Shown here in pieces: positions 1 through 8,640 of a DNA stretch of 64,000 nucleotides. The notes below the pieces were generated by a model. It was not told the DNA's origin. It saw nothing but the letters and a program-made list of their open reading frames with translations, and ran no database searches. Every line of letters starts with the position of its first letter. Within the stretch, counting starts at the first letter, position 1. Both the position numbers and the translations under genes were made by a program. The stretch spans positions 124,001 through 188,000 of the forward strand of contig NZ_JABCQI010000003.1 of the NCBI RefSeq assembly GCF_015244745.1, in the 5' to 3' direction. Source of the DNA: Gluconobacter cadivus. Its GTDB lineage: Bacteria; Pseudomonadota; Alphaproteobacteria; Acetobacterales; Acetobacteraceae.

Positions 1-39
1 CTGGACCCGCGGATCAGAGAGGGGCGGCATGGGCGCTGA
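1..39 (+). CDS. C-terminal tail of an ABC transporter permease (partial)
   Basis: The first 12 codons read LDPRIREGRHGR and stop at TGA 37-39. A Leu-Asp-Pro-Arg ending is typical of DppC/OppC-type permeases of peptide ABC transporters, where it follows the last membrane helix. The next gene starts inside this tail at 29, the tight overlap expected in a peptide-transport operon. Only the tail is visible, so the assignment rests mainly on context. Confidence 0.5.
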   Translation: MDPRIREGRHGR

Positions 40-982
40 AGTGCTTCTGAAGCTGCATCACCTGCATCTGGAACTGCCGAACGGGACGGCGCTGCTGGAA
101 GACGTGTCCTTGAGTGTGCGCCGCGGGGATGCGCTGGGCGTGGTGGGGGAATCCGGATCGGGGAAGAGCCTGACGGCCATGAGCGTCATGGGGCTGCTGC
201 CGGGTCTGAAGGCTTCGGGCTCCATCCGTTTCGAGGGCCGCGAACTTCTGGGGATGAAGGATCGGGATTGGCGGCGTCTGCGCGGTGCGGGCATGGCCAT
301 GATTTTTCAGGACCCGATGACGGCCTTCCTCCCGGTCCGCTCCATTGGCGCGCAGATTGATGAACAGATCCGCCTGCATGAGCGCCTCAGCCGTCGTGAA
401 GCGCGGGCGCGGACCGTGGCTCTGTTGGGGCGGATGGGGGTGCCCGATCCGGAAGCCGCGGCAAAGCGCTATCCGCACCAGCTTTCGGGCGGTCTGCGCC
501 AACGCGCCATGATCGCGATGGCGCTGTCCTGTGGTCCGTCGCTTCTGATCGCAGACGAGCCGACCACGGCGCTCGATGTCACGGTGCAGGCGCAGATTTT
601 GACGTTGCTGTGCGAAATCCGCGATAGCGGAGCGGGTGTCATGCTGATTACGCACGACATGGGCGTCGTGGCGCAGACCTGCACACATGTGGCGGTTGTC
701 TATTCGGGGCTTGTCGTGGAGCAGGGGCCGGTCGCGGCGGTGATGGCGCGGCCACTTCATCCTTATACGCAGGCGTTGCTGGAGGCGATCCCGCCGCTGG
801 ATGGTCCGAGGCCTGATGCCCTGCCCACCATTCCGGGGCGACCACCTGCTCCGGATGCGCGGCCTGAAGGGTGTGTTTTCGCGCCGCGTTGTCGCTTCGT
901 GCGACCGGACTGTGCCGTGCGCCCTGCGTTGCGGGAACCGGAAGAAGGGCGGCGCGTGGCCTGCGTGCTGTACGACGCATGA
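29..982 (+). CDS. Peptide-type ABC transporter ATP-binding protein (DppD/OppD-like)
   Basis: A 317-residue ATPase that would power uptake of di/oligopeptides or nickel at the inner membrane. Walker A GESGSGKS is at residues 40-47, the signature is LSGGLRQR (the common form is LSGGMRQR), and Walker B is LLIADEPTTALD. A C-terminal oligopeptide-transporter extension carries CVFAPRCRFVRPDC, the paired-cysteine region of the DppD/OppD subfamily. The start at 29 follows a GAGAGGGG ribosome binding site and overlaps the end of the permease. The stop overlaps the next ATPase by ATGA, so the two are translationally coupled. The true substrate cannot be read from the sequence. Confidence 0.88.
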   Translation: MGAEVLLKLHHLHLELPNGTALLEDVSLSVRRGDALGVVGESGSGKSLTAMSVMGLLPGLKASGSIRFEGRELLGMKDRDWRRLRGAGMAMIFQDPMTAFLPVRSIGAQIDEQIRLHERLSRREARARTVALLGRMGVPDPEAAAKRYPHQLSGGLRQRAMIAMALSCGPSLLIADEPTTALDVTVQAQILTLLCEIRDSGAGVMLITHDMGVVAQTCTHVAVVYSGLVVEQGPVAAVMARPLHPYTQALLEAIPPLDGPRPDALPTIPGRPPAPDARPEGCVFAPRCRFVRPDCAVRPALREPEEGRRVACVLYDA

Positions 983-1911
983 CTGTCCTGCTTGAAGCGA
1001 AAAACCTCAGCAAACACTATCGCCTCGCGCGTGGTGAAACCCTGCGGGCTGTGAGCGATGTGTCGCTTGTCGTGCATCGGGGGGAGGCGCTGGCGCTGGT
1101 CGGGGAGTCCGGCTGTGGCAAGTCCACGCTGGGCCGCACGTTGATCGGGCTTGGAGCGCCGAGTTCGGGCGAGGTGTTCTTTGAAGGCGAGCGGATTTCC
1201 GGCCTGTCGGACCGGGCGCTGCGGCGCTGGCGGCCGCGGATGCAGATGGTGTTTCAGGACTCGTCCTCGACGTTCAATCCACGCCGGACCATTGGTGACA
1301 CGCTGGCGGAGCCAATGCGGATCCATGGGCGGACCGGCATCGCCGAGCGGATCGGGACGCTGCTGGAGCAGGTTGGTCTGTCGTCGTCCGTCCTGTCCCG
1401 GTATCCGCATGAGTTTTCGGGTGGGCAGCGGCAGAGGCTGAACATTGCGCGGGCCTTGATGCTGGGGCCGGATCTGCTGGTGGCCGATGAGCCGACATCC
1501 GCGCTGGATGTGTCGGTTCAGGCGCAGATCGTCAATCTGCTGCGCGATCTGCGCAATTCGTTGGGTGTGGCGTGCGTGTTCATCTCGCACGACCTGGCGG
1601 TCGTGCGGCAGATGGCGGACCGGATTGCCGTCATGTATCTGGGGCGGATTGTGGAGGAAGGGGATGTGCTGGCGGTTCTGGAAGCCCCTGCCCATCCTTA
1701 TACGCGGGCGTTGCTGAACGCGGTGCCGCGTCCGGACCGGCCGTTGCCTCTACCGCTCAAAGGCGACGTGCCGAGCCCGATCCGTCCGCCGCAGGGCTGT
1801 GCATTTCATACGCGCTGCCCGCTCGCCCGACCGCGATGCGGGCAGGAACGTCCGGAACTCCACAGGATCGCGGAAGGCCGGACGGTCGCCTGCCACTATC
1901 CCCTGCTCTAA
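979..1911 (+). CDS. Peptide-type ABC transporter ATP-binding protein (DppF/OppF-like)
   Basis: The second ATPase of the pair, 310 residues from ATG 979, which overlaps the stop of the first ATPase by four bases. An upstream in-frame start would run through the previous gene and is rejected. Walker A is GESGCGKST, the signature FSGGQRQR and Walker B LLVADEPTSALD. The C-terminus has CAFHTRCPLARPRC, the DppF/OppF-type extension. DppD- and DppF-like ATPases normally form a heterodimer on the inner face of two permeases; the permeases and binding protein would lie before the window. No terminator is evident before xdhA, about 100 bases on. Confidence 0.9.
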   Translation: MTVLLEAKNLSKHYRLARGETLRAVSDVSLVVHRGEALALVGESGCGKSTLGRTLIGLGAPSSGEVFFEGERISGLSDRALRRWRPRMQMVFQDSSSTFNPRRTIGDTLAEPMRIHGRTGIAERIGTLLEQVGLSSSVLSRYPHEFSGGQRQRLNIARALMLGPDLLVADEPTSALDVSVQAQIVNLLRDLRNSLGVACVFISHDLAVVRQMADRIAVMYLGRIVEEGDVLAVLEAPAHPYTRALLNAVPRPDRPLPLPLKGDVPSPIRPPQGCAFHTRCPLARPRCGQERPELHRIAEGRTVACHYPLL

Positions 1912-2014
1912 AAAAGGCAACGCTTCGTTCCGATCTTGGATATAGACGGCAACGCCTGCCGTGGGGCACAGAAGTCTGAACGCCCCCTCATATTTTTGCT
2001 CGAGATCTAGCCCG

Positions 2015-3475
2015 ATGCGCCAGACTGTCCGTTTTTATCTGGGGGAAGACCTCTGCACGCTCAGGGATCTGTCCCCGACGCTGACCCTGCTGGACTGGCT
2101 GCGGGATCGTGGCCGGACCGGTACCAAGGAAGGCTGCAACGAAGGCGATTGCGGGGCCTGTACGGTGCTGGTGGTCCGGCTTGAAGAGGGGCGGCTGAAC
2201 TGGCGGGCGGTTAATGCCTGCATCCAGTTCGTCAGTATGCTGGACGGTGCTCAGGTCTTTACAATCGAAGACTTGGGAACGGCTGATGAGCCGCATCCTG
2301 TGCAGACGGCCATGGTCGAGCAGCATGGTTCGCAATGCGGGTTCTGCACGCCGGGTTTCGTTATGTCGATGGCGGCCTATCGCAAGACCGAAGGCGCCAC
2401 GGTGGACGATCAGGCCATTGATGACGCGCTCGCCGGAAATCTATGCCGCTGCACCGGCTATGCACCGATCGTGCGCGCCATGAAACAGGCGATGGTGGCC
2501 GGTCCGGACCGTTTCGATGCGCAGGTGGAGGTGATCGCCGGGCGTCTGACGGCGTTGCAGGACGGCGAGAGCGTGCGGCTTGATGGACCAGAGGGTATGC
2601 TTAGCATTCCGGCGTCCGTGGATGATCTGGCGGAGATTTTGTTGGCCGATCCGGAGGCGACGATTGTTGCGGGTGCCACGGATGTGGGGCTGTGGGTGAC
2701 AAAGGGGATGCGTCGTCTGAAGCATGTCGTGCCGATCGGGCGGGTTCCGGAACTGCGGGCTTTGAGCAGAACGGCTGAAGGACTGCGGATCGGGGCTGCG
2801 GTGACGTATCAGGATGCGCGTACGACCATTGCGGAGCTACTACCGGATGCGGGGGAAATGATCCGTCGTCTGGGCTCCACGCAGGTTCGGAACAGCGCGA
2901 CGGTGTGTGGGAATATTGCCAATGGCTCCCCGATCGGGGACGGCCCGCCGATGTTCATCGCGGCCAACGCGACGCTGCATCTGCGGCGCGGGGCGGAGCG
3001 TCGGTCCATCGCGATGGAAGATTATTTCATCGCTTACGGAAAGCAGGACCGGCAGCCCGGCGAGTTCGTGGAGGCTCTGACCATTCCTGAGCCCGCGCCG
3101 GGTGCGCAGTTTCGCGCCTACAAGATTTCCAAGCGCTTCGATCAGGATATTTCCGCCGTTCTGGGCGCTTTCATGATCGAGACGGACGATCAGGGCTGGA
3201 TAACCACGGTCCGGCTGGCCTATGGCGGCATGGCGGCCACGCCGAAGCGGGCATCGGGTGCGGAAGCGGCGCTAATGGGGCGGGTCTGGGATGAGGACGC
3301 GCTGGACGCTGCACGGGCGGCCATTCTGGAAGATTTCGCCCCGTTGACCGATATGCGGGCGAGTGCCTGGTATCGGCAGACCGTGGCCGCCAACCTGCTG
3401 ACGCGGTTTTTCGAAGAAACGACGGGGAGCGGTCAGGCGCGTCTCGCCCGGACGGGAGGGCTGGCGCATGTCTGA
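2015..3475 (+). CDS. xdhA: Xanthine dehydrogenase small subunit (2Fe-2S and FAD domains)
   Basis: Electron-transfer subunit of the bipartite molybdenum enzyme that oxidises hypoxanthine and xanthine to urate. The 486-residue protein starts with a plant-type ferredoxin domain: C41, C46, C49 and C69 bind the first [2Fe-2S], and C108, C111, C144 and C146 the second (CGFC and LCRC motifs). The FAD-binding domain spans about 185-370, followed by the CO-dehydrogenase-flavoprotein C-terminal domain. The start at 2015 begins the conserved fold; the longer in-frame extension looks non-coding and no clear ribosome binding site decides. The gene overlaps xdhB by eight bases, giving the order xdhA-xdhB-xdhC as in Rhodobacter. 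The product should be cytoplasmic. Confidence 0.93.
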   Translation: MRQTVRFYLGEDLCTLRDLSPTLTLLDWLRDRGRTGTKEGCNEGDCGACTVLVVRLEEGRLNWRAVNACIQFVSMLDGAQVFTIEDLGTADEPHPVQTAMVEQHGSQCGFCTPGFVMSMAAYRKTEGATVDDQAIDDALAGNLCRCTGYAPIVRAMKQAMVAGPDRFDAQVEVIAGRLTALQDGESVRLDGPEGMLSIPASVDDLAEILLADPEATIVAGATDVGLWVTKGMRRLKHVVPIGRVPELRALSRTAEGLRIGAAVTYQDARTTIAELLPDAGEMIRRLGSTQVRNSATVCGNIANGSPIGDGPPMFIAANATLHLRRGAERRSIAMEDYFIAYGKQDRQPGEFVEALTIPEPAPGAQFRAYKISKRFDQDISAVLGAFMIETDDQGWITTVRLAYGGMAATPKRASGAEAALMGRVWDEDALDAARAAILEDFAPLTDMRASAWYRQTVAANLLTRFFEETTGSGQARLARTGGLAHV

Positions 3476-5783
3476 TCTCGTTCCGGGCGCTGCGTCCACC
3501 AGTATGAAGCACGAAAGCGCGCTGCTGCATGTGACGGGGCAGGCGGCGTATATTGATGATCTGCCTGAACCGCGCGGCATGCTGCATCTCGTTCCGGGAC
3601 TGAGCACGAAGGCTCATGCGCGGATCGTCTCGATGGATCTGGATGCCGTGCGCGCCGCGCCGGGTGTCGTGTGTGTGCTGACGGCGGATGATGTGCCGGG
3701 CGAGAACCAGATCAGCCCGGTGCATCGGGAAGACGAACCGCTTCTGGCGACGGATCATGTCCATTTCTGGGGGCAGACGATGTTCGCAGTGGTGGCGACC
3801 TCGCGTCAGGCTGCGCGGCAGGCCGTGCGGCTGGCAAAGATCGAATACGAGGAAAAGCCCGCGATCCTGAACATCGCGCAAGCGCGGGAAAATGGCAGCG
3901 CGATGGTCTGGCGCTCCCTGACCATGCAGCGCGGGGATGTGGAGCGTGGTCTAAAGACCGCGCCGCGTCGCCTGTGGGGGCAGATCGAGATTGGCGGGCA
4001 GGAACATTTCTATCTGGAAGGGCAGGCCGCGCTTGCCCAGCCCGGAGAGGCCGGGGAGATGCGCGTCTGGTCCTCCACGCAGCACCCGTCCGAGACGCAG
4101 CATCTGGTCGCGGCTGTGCTCGGGCGGCCGCATCATCTGGTCACAACGGAAGTGCGACGGATGGGCGGCGCGTTCGGCGGCAAGGAGACTCAGGCCAATG
4201 CCTGGGCCTGTCTGGCTGCCATTGCCGCCGATCGGACCGGGCAGGCCGTCAAGGCGCGTCTGGACCGCGATGATGACATGATGGCGACCGGGAAGCGGCA
4301 TGACTTCTTGATCGACTATGACGTCGGCTTCACCGCTGAGGGCGATATTCTGGCCGTGGATATGGTTTTGGCCGCGCGGTGCGGCTGGGCGGCGGATCTG
4401 TCCGGACCGGTGACGGACCGGGCGCTGTTTCACGCTGACAACGCCTATTTCTATCCCGATGTGCGGCTGAAATCCGAGCCGTTGCGGACCAATACCCAGT
4501 CCAATACGGCCTATCGCGGGTTTGGCGGGCCGCAGGGCATTGTCGCGGCGGAGCGCGTGATTGAGGAAGTCGCGTTTGCGACCGGGCTTGATCCCGTGAC
4601 GGTCCGTCTGCGGAATGTTTATGGGACCGGGACGCGCAATCTCACGCCGTATCATATGACGGTCGAGGACTCGATTACCGCCGAGATCCTGACGAAGCTG
4701 GTCGAGCGATGCGATTATCAGGCGCGAAAAGCCGAGATCAGGGCGTTCAACCGCACCAGCCGCATCATCCGTCGCGGGATCGCGCTGACGCCGGTGAAGT
4801 TCGGCATTTCCTTTACAGCCACGCATTACAATCAGGCCGGCGCGCTGGTGCATGTCTATACGGACGGCTCGGTTCAGGTGAACCACGGCGGGACGGAAAT
4901 GGGGCAGGGGCTGCACACCAAGATGGTGCAGATCGTCCTGCGCGAGTTCGGTCTGACGGCGGATCGCGTCCGCATTACCGCTACGACGACCGGGAAAGTG
5001 CCGAACACGTCCGCTACGGCGGCCTCTTCGGGGGCGGATCTGAACGGCATGGCGGTGCTGGATGCAGTGCGGAAGATCAAGAGCCGGATGATGACATTCG
5101 CCGCTGAAAAATGGGGCGTGGCGGCGGAAGATATCCATTTCCGGCCTGATGGTGTTCATGTCGGCGCGGAGGTTATGACCTTCCAGCAGCTTGCTTGGCA
5201 GGCTTATTTCGCGCGGGTGTCGCTGTCGTCCAATGGGTTTTACAAGACGCCGAAAATCTCCTGGAACCCCGAGACGGGACGTGGGCGACCGTTCTTTTAT
5301 TTCGCCTATGGCGCAGCCTGTGCGGAAGTGTCGGTCGATCTGCTGACGGGCGAGCACAACATTGACCGTGTGGATATCCTGCATGATGCCGGGCAGTCCC
5401 TGAACCCGGATATCGATATCGGGCAGATTGAAGGCGGCTTCGTGCAGGGCGCAGGCTGGCTGACGACGGAGGAACTGGTCTGGGACGGAGCTGGGCGTCT
5501 GCGGACGCATGCACCCAGCACCTACAAGATCCCGGCCTGTTCGGATCGGCCCCGGATTTTCAATGTGGAGTTGCTGGAAAATGCGCCAAACCGGGAGGAG
5601 ACGATTTTCCGTTCCAAGGCCGTCGGAGAGCCGCCTTTCGTGCATGGGGTTGCGGTTTTGCAGGCCATTTCGGACGCCATCGCCAGTCTGGACGACTACC
5701 GGACCTGTCCGAAACTGGATGCGCCCGCCACGCCGGAGCGGGTTCTGAAAACTCTGATGGCACTGCGGGAAAAGGCTGGCTGA
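3468..5783 (+). CDS. xdhB: Xanthine dehydrogenase molybdopterin-binding large subunit
   Basis: Catalytic 771-residue subunit carrying the molybdenum cofactor. The N-terminal a/b hammerhead domain covers about residues 20-130, followed by the two molybdopterin-binding domains. Visible signatures are GGQEHFYLEGQ, GGAFGGKETQ, AYRGFGGPQ, GTEMGQGLHTKM and, near the C-terminus, KAVGEPPF with the catalytic base Glu721 of the xanthine oxidase family. The length matches XdhB of Rhodobacter capsulatus. It overlaps xdhA and is followed one base later by xdhC, so the three genes are almost surely one transcript. Related aldehyde or nicotinate dehydrogenases share many motifs, but the xdhABC set makes xanthine dehydrogenase the best call. 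Confidence 0.93.
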   Translation: MSDLVPGAASTSMKHESALLHVTGQAAYIDDLPEPRGMLHLVPGLSTKAHARIVSMDLDAVRAAPGVVCVLTADDVPGENQISPVHREDEPLLATDHVHFWGQTMFAVVATSRQAARQAVRLAKIEYEEKPAILNIAQARENGSAMVWRSLTMQRGDVERGLKTAPRRLWGQIEIGGQEHFYLEGQAALAQPGEAGEMRVWSSTQHPSETQHLVAAVLGRPHHLVTTEVRRMGGAFGGKETQANAWACLAAIAADRTGQAVKARLDRDDDMMATGKRHDFLIDYDVGFTAEGDILAVDMVLAARCGWAADLSGPVTDRALFHADNAYFYPDVRLKSEPLRTNTQSNTAYRGFGGPQGIVAAERVIEEVAFATGLDPVTVRLRNVYGTGTRNLTPYHMTVEDSITAEILTKLVERCDYQARKAEIRAFNRTSRIIRRGIALTPVKFGISFTATHYNQAGALVHVYTDGSVQVNHGGTEMGQGLHTKMVQIVLREFGLTADRVRITATTTGKVPNTSATAASSGADLNGMAVLDAVRKIKSRMMTFAAEKWGVAAEDIHFRPDGVHVGAEVMTFQQLAWQAYFARVSLSSNGFYKTPKISWNPETGRGRPFFYFAYGAACAEVSVDLLTGEHNIDRVDILHDAGQSLNPDIDIGQIEGGFVQGAGWLTTEELVWDGAGRLRTHAPSTYKIPACSDRPRIFNVELLENAPNREETIFRSKAVGEPPFVHGVAVLQAISDAIASLDDYRTCPKLDAPATPERVLKTLMALREKAG

Positions 5784-5784
5784 C

Positions 5785-6705
5785 ATGCTCGCGGATGTTC
5801 TGCGCTGGCGGGCGGAAGGGCAGGAGATGGTGCGCCTGACCGTCATTCACGCGAAGGGATCGACACCTCGCGAGGAGGGCGCGTTCATGCTCCTGACCCG
5901 CACTGAACAGAGCGGTACGATCGGCGGCGGTCGGCTGGAATGGGACTGCATGGCAGAGGCACGAGCGCTTCTCGCGTCGGGCGGAGAGGCGGTTGAGCGC
6001 CATATCCCGCTCGGCCCTGCCATCAATCAGTGCTGCGGTGGGGCTGTCACCATCCGAATGGAGCGGGTGGATGATCCTGAGGCTCTTGAGGATGAACTGC
6101 GCGCTGACCGAGAAAAACTGCCGCAACTGCTGCTGTTCGGGGCCGGGCATGTGGGCCGTGCGCTCGCCCGGTCTCTGGCGCTTCTGCCGTTGCGGCTGGT
6201 CTGGGTCGATGCACGGGAGGAGGAGTTCGGGATCGTGCCACCGGCTGTGGAGGCATTGGTGACAGAGCAATGGGAGCCGCTTGTGCAGGGGGCTCCTGCC
6301 GGATCGGGTGTTCTGGTTCTGACGCAGAGTCATACGCTGGATGCGCTCATCACGGGGGCGGCGCTGGAGCGGGGCGATCTGCGCTATGTCGGGATGATCG
6401 GGTCGCGGACCAAGCGCAAACGCTTCGAGAGTGCGTTCCGCCAGATCGACATTCCGCAGGAGCGGATTGATCGTCTGGTCTGCCCGATCGGGGATTTCGG
6501 GGTGCGGGACAAGCGCCCGGAGGTGATCGCCACGTTCGTGACGGCTGAGGTTGCCGCCCGCATGTTGTGCGAGGCAGATTCGCCGCAGGTTTCGGAAAGC
6601 GCCATTTCAGATACCAATAATGTTACATCCCCCCGTGATCCTGTCGCGAGGCTTTGCGGAACAAGGGCGGAGTTTCAACACTTTTCGAGTATCACAGAAA
6701 GTTGA
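5785..6705 (+). CDS. xdhC: XdhC-family molybdenum cofactor insertion chaperone
   Basis: XdhC binds the molybdenum cofactor, protects it during sulfuration and inserts it into XdhB. The 306-residue protein has an N-terminal XdhC/CoxI domain with GSTPREEGAFML and GTIGGGRLEW, a second conserved segment with NQCCGGAVTI around residues 75-85, and a C-terminal Rossmann-like domain starting LLLFGAGHVGRAL. GMIGSRTKR is the usual late motif of the family. It starts right after the xdhB stop with no room for its own promoter. The last 30 or so residues look poorly conserved. The next gene begins 49 bases later. Confidence 0.9.
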   Translation: MLADVLRWRAEGQEMVRLTVIHAKGSTPREEGAFMLLTRTEQSGTIGGGRLEWDCMAEARALLASGGEAVERHIPLGPAINQCCGGAVTIRMERVDDPEALEDELRADREKLPQLLLFGAGHVGRALARSLALLPLRLVWVDAREEEFGIVPPAVEALVTEQWEPLVQGAPAGSGVLVLTQSHTLDALITGAALERGDLRYVGMIGSRTKRKRFESAFRQIDIPQERIDRLVCPIGDFGVRDKRPEVIATFVTAEVAARMLCEADSPQVSESAISDTNNVTSPRDPVARLCGTRAEFQHFSSITES

Positions 6706-6754
6706 TGTAACGGTGGGTGCGTTGCGGGCGGTCCTTCTGTTTATCCTCCCCCGC

Positions 6755-8302
6755 ATGAGCATGCAGAACCGGACGCAGCGGACTTCTGAAGTCCCGTTTT
6801 TCTCTCCAGCCGCCCCGACAGGGCAGAGGTGGAAATCCCGGATTTCCCGTTTCTGTCAGGCAGGATTTGCACTGGGTGCATTGAGCCTGACGCTTCAGAC
6901 CGCTCAGGCGGCCCCGACGGCCAGCACGGCGCTTTCAACAGCCCTTCAGCCGACCAGTCTTCCGGCTGCGGATGCTGCTTTTGTCGATGATCTGGAAAAG
7001 CGCACGTTCAACTGGTTCTGGGAAACTGCCAATCCGAAGAACGGTCTGGTGCCGGACCGCGCGCCGCTGCCGAATGGCGCGGCCAGCATTGCCAGCGTTG
7101 GTTTCGGGCTGACGGCTTATGGCATCGGCGTGGAGCGCAACTACATTACGCGCCAGCAGGCCGTGGATCGGACGCTGACGACGCTGCGCTTTTTAGCCAG
7201 CCTGCCGCAGAACGATCATGTTGCGGGCGCTGCGGGCTATAAGGGTTTCTTCTATCATTTCCTCGACCCCAATACCGGCTTGCGTGTTGCGGACTGGTCT
7301 GAACTGTCCAGCATTGATACCGCGCTGCTGATGGGGGGCGTGCTGTTCTCGCAGTCCTATTTCGATCGCGATACGCCGCAGGAAAAGGAAATCCGCGATA
7401 TTGCGGATCATCTGTATCGCCGGATCGACTGGACGTGGATGAAGGCGCATGGCCCTTGGCTCAGCATGGGCTGGATGCCGCCGCATACGTTCCTGCCGAG
7501 CGACTGGAAAGGCTATAACGAGGGCCTCATCATCTATCTTCAGGCACTCGGTTCGCCGACGCATCCGCTTCCGGCCGAGACCTGGAAGGCCTGGACGGCG
7601 ACCTATGAAGGGCAGTGGGGCGATTTTCAGGGGCACAAAATGCTGAATTTCGCGCCGATGTTCGGCCATCAGTACAGTGAATCCTGGATCGACTTCCGGG
7701 GCGTTCAGGATGCCTGGGACCGCGCCCATAACGTCGATTATTTCCAGAACGGCCGTGAAGCCGCCTATGCCCAGCGGGCTTACGCGCAGGCCAATCCGGG
7801 CGACTGGAAGGATTATGGTCCCAATATCTGGGGGCTGACGGCCTGTGACGGTCCGGGGGATGCGCAGCAGGTTTATGACGGTAAGAAGCGCCATTATCTG
7901 GCCTACAGTGCCCGTGGCGCCGGGCGTGACTATATTCTGGATGATGGCACGATCGCGCCGACGGCTGTGGGCGGGTCCATCGCGTTTGCGCCGGAAATCG
8001 CTCTGCCGGCGCTCAAGGAAATGCGCGCGCGCTATGGGGACCGGATTTATAATAAGTACGGCTTTCTTGATGCGTTCAATCCGTCTTTTGCCGATCAGAA
8101 ATCCTACTGGGTGGATGGTCAGCAGCTTGGGATCGATCAGGGGCCGATCCTGCTGATGCTGGAAAACTGGCGCAGCGGGCTGGTCTGGAACACCATGAAG
8201 AAAAATCCGTATCTGCGGGCCGGTCTGGAGCGCGCTGGGTTTGAAGGCGGGTGGATGCATACCAAGACGGCGTCTTCCAAACCGGTAGGGGCCTCACTCT
8301 GA
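6755..8302 (+). CDS. Exported glucoamylase-like (PF10091-type) protein
   Basis: The 515-residue product from ATG 6755 has a basic N-region, a hydrophobic stretch (AGFALGALSLTL) and an AQA-AP signal peptidase I site, so it should be periplasmic or secreted. The mature part begins FVDDLEKRTFNWFWETANP, the opening of the glucoamylase-like alpha/alpha-barrel family (PF10091, which includes the GH144 beta-1,2-glucanases). Later motifs include GFGLTAYGIG, YKGFFYHFLD, ELSSIDTALLMGG, WGLTACDGP and YGFLDAFNP. A role on beta-glucans, such as periplasmic glucan turnover, is an inference; the exact substrate is not readable. A longer upstream start would run into xdhC. No strong ribosome binding site is seen before 6755 or the alternative ATG 6761. 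Confidence 0.82.
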   Translation: MSMQNRTQRTSEVPFFSPAAPTGQRWKSRISRFCQAGFALGALSLTLQTAQAAPTASTALSTALQPTSLPAADAAFVDDLEKRTFNWFWETANPKNGLVPDRAPLPNGAASIASVGFGLTAYGIGVERNYITRQQAVDRTLTTLRFLASLPQNDHVAGAAGYKGFFYHFLDPNTGLRVADWSELSSIDTALLMGGVLFSQSYFDRDTPQEKEIRDIADHLYRRIDWTWMKAHGPWLSMGWMPPHTFLPSDWKGYNEGLIIYLQALGSPTHPLPAETWKAWTATYEGQWGDFQGHKMLNFAPMFGHQYSESWIDFRGVQDAWDRAHNVDYFQNGREAAYAQRAYAQANPGDWKDYGPNIWGLTACDGPGDAQQVYDGKKRHYLAYSARGAGRDYILDDGTIAPTAVGGSIAFAPEIALPALKEMRARYGDRIYNKYGFLDAFNPSFADQKSYWVDGQQLGIDQGPILLMLENWRSGLVWNTMKKNPYLRAGLERAGFEGGWMHTKTASSKPVGASL

Positions 8303-8384
8303 GCGTCTGAGGGATCTGGAGTTGCATCTGGCGCGTTTCTCACCGATCACTGCTGATACAGTCTCTTTGTGAAAGGAGCGCACC

Positions 8385-8570
8385 ATGCGTCTCATTCTTG
8401 CCCTGCTTCTGCCCTGGCTCCAGTTCTTCACCATTGGCCGTCCTTTTGCCGGTCTGGTGTGTCTGTTGCTTCAGGTGACGATCATTGGCTGGATTCCGGC
8501 TGCCATCTGGTCGGTGTATGCGCTGAGCCAGTATAAGACCGATCGGAAGATCGCAGCCTCTCGAGGCTGA
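8385..8570 (+). CDS. Small two-helix membrane protein (YqaE/Pmp3-like)
   Basis: A 61-residue protein made of two hydrophobic segments (about 2-18 and 24-48) and a short polar tail, YALSQYKTDRKI. It resembles the YqaE/Pmp3 (UPF0057) family of tiny inner-membrane proteins linked to membrane potential and stress. A GAAAGGAG ribosome binding site sits seven bases before the ATG, and a strong hairpin terminator follows 15 bases after the stop, so this is a real monocistronic gene despite its size. The function is not known. Confidence 0.72.
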   Translation: MRLILALLLPWLQFFTIGRPFAGLVCLLLQVTIIGWIPAAIWSVYALSQYKTDRKIAASRG

Positions 8571-8584
8571 AACACTCCGGATGC

Positions 8585-8622
8585 AAAAAAGCCCCCGTTC
8601 CATTTGGAACGGGGGCTTTTTT
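8585..8622. terminator. Bidirectional intrinsic terminator
   Basis: A perfect 11-bp stem (GCCCCCGTTCC at 8591-8601 with 8606-8616) and a 4-base loop are flanked by six A on the left and six T on the right. It lies between two convergent genes, the small membrane protein on the plus strand and the sugar symporter on the minus strand, and can serve both. Confidence 0.93.
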
Positions 8623-8640
8623 GTGGCTGTAACAAAGGCC

